Assembly (NCBI GenBank): GCA_026398835.1
Contig: JAPLSD010000556.1
Span: forward strand, 1 to 6,392
Direction: 5' to 3'
Length of the DNA: 6,392 nucleotides
Source of the DNA: Pseudomonas sp.
GTDB lineage: Bacteria > Pseudomonadota > Gammaproteobacteria > Pseudomonadales > Pseudomonadaceae
Part shown: in pieces, positions 6,201 through 6,392 of the stretch
How the letters are laid out: the number at the start of each line of letters is the position of its first letter
Position numbering within the stretch: the stretch's first letter is position 1
Translations under genes and position numbers: made by a program
Notes under the pieces: model-generated
Database searches by the model: none
Told to the model about the DNA's origin: nothing
The model's input: the letters and a program-made list of their open reading frames with translations, nothing else

Positions 6201-6230
6201 AAAAATCCGGCCGAGGCCGGATTTTTGTTT
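6201..6230. terminator. Bidirectional intrinsic terminator
   Basis: AAAAATCCGGCC (6201-6212) and GGCCGGATTTTT (6215-6226) form a perfect GC-rich stem with a four-base CGAG loop once the innermost pair is opened. The T-run on the right serves cueR, and the A-run on the left becomes a T-run for the minus-strand gene ending at 6237. It cleanly separates the two convergent units. Confidence 0.93.
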
Positions 6231-6236
6231 AGCCGA

Positions 6237-6392
6237 TCACTGCATCCAGGGTGGAGGCGGCTCTTCGGCCTTGCTCGGTGGCGCGTCGTCTGCGGCGCGC
6301 ACCGCTTGTCGACGTTCCTCATCGAACCGTGCGGCTTCGATCTCACGCATGATGCCGCCGACGTCTGCCAACTCTTCCGGCTCGTCGAACTC
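6237..6392 (-). CDS. C-terminal part of an unrecognised acidic, proline-rich protein
   Basis: On the minus strand a frame is open from the window edge to TGA (complement of 6237-6239), giving 51 residues that begin EFDEPEELAD and end PPPPWMQ. The stretch is highly charged: an acidic start, a helical-looking MREIEAARFDEERRQAVRAA segment, then a flexible KAEEPPPPWMQ tail. The stop lies seven bases beyond the terminator, whose minus-strand T-run suits this gene, and this supports it being real. An internal ATG (MREIEA, complement of 6348-6350) could only give a 37-residue product, so the gene most likely starts outside the window. I do not recognise the family, and there is no membrane segment in the visible part. 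Confidence 0.65.
   Translation of the reverse strand, partial: EFDEPEELADVGGIMREIEAARFDEERRQAVRAADDAPPSKAEEPPPPWMQ

Overview
The window is GC-rich chromosomal DNA with the gene content and protein style of a Pseudomonas, most likely of the P. fluorescens/P. putida lineages. This is inferred from remembered protein resemblance; no search was run. There is no sign of a mobile element, CRISPR array, tRNA or rRNA.

Layout from left to right: (1) positions 1-986, + strand, a zinc-type alcohol dehydrogenase/quinone oxidoreductase family gene lacking only about ten N-terminal residues at the window edge, followed by a strong hairpin. (2) 1136-1315, + strand, a 59-residue protein of unknown function with an excellent ribosome binding site. 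(3) 1317-2513, - strand, a Bcr/CflA-type major facilitator drug exporter, convergent with (2) and separated from it by one base. (4) 2609-2806, - strand, copZ, a small copper chaperone. (5) 2955-3338, + strand, a secreted protein of unknown function. (6) 3437-5749, + strand, copA, a Cu(I)-exporting P1B-type ATPase, overlapping by four bases (7) 5746-6159, + strand, cueR, the MerR-family copper sensor. (8) A bidirectional terminator at 6201-6230. (9) 6237-6392, - strand, the C-terminal end of an unrecognised acidic, proline-rich protein that runs off the window.

The central block is a copper-homeostasis module. CueR, with the Cu(I) ligands C112 and C120 and with S77, should activate two promoters whose 9-bp inverted repeats are identical: one before copA-cueR, one on the opposite strand before copZ. 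CopZ would carry cytosolic Cu(I) and CopA would pump it to the periplasm. The protein between them is predicted to be exported and may act there.

The most striking observation is that CopA lacks about 28 residues between the CPC metal-binding motif of membrane helix M4 and the catalytic DKTGT aspartate. The frame is kept and every other signature motif is present. The missing stretch normally holds the conserved TPTA and GILIKD-x-EALE segments. The pump is therefore predicted to be non-functional or strongly altered, while translation into cueR is preserved. It could be a real recent deletion or a sequence/assembly error.
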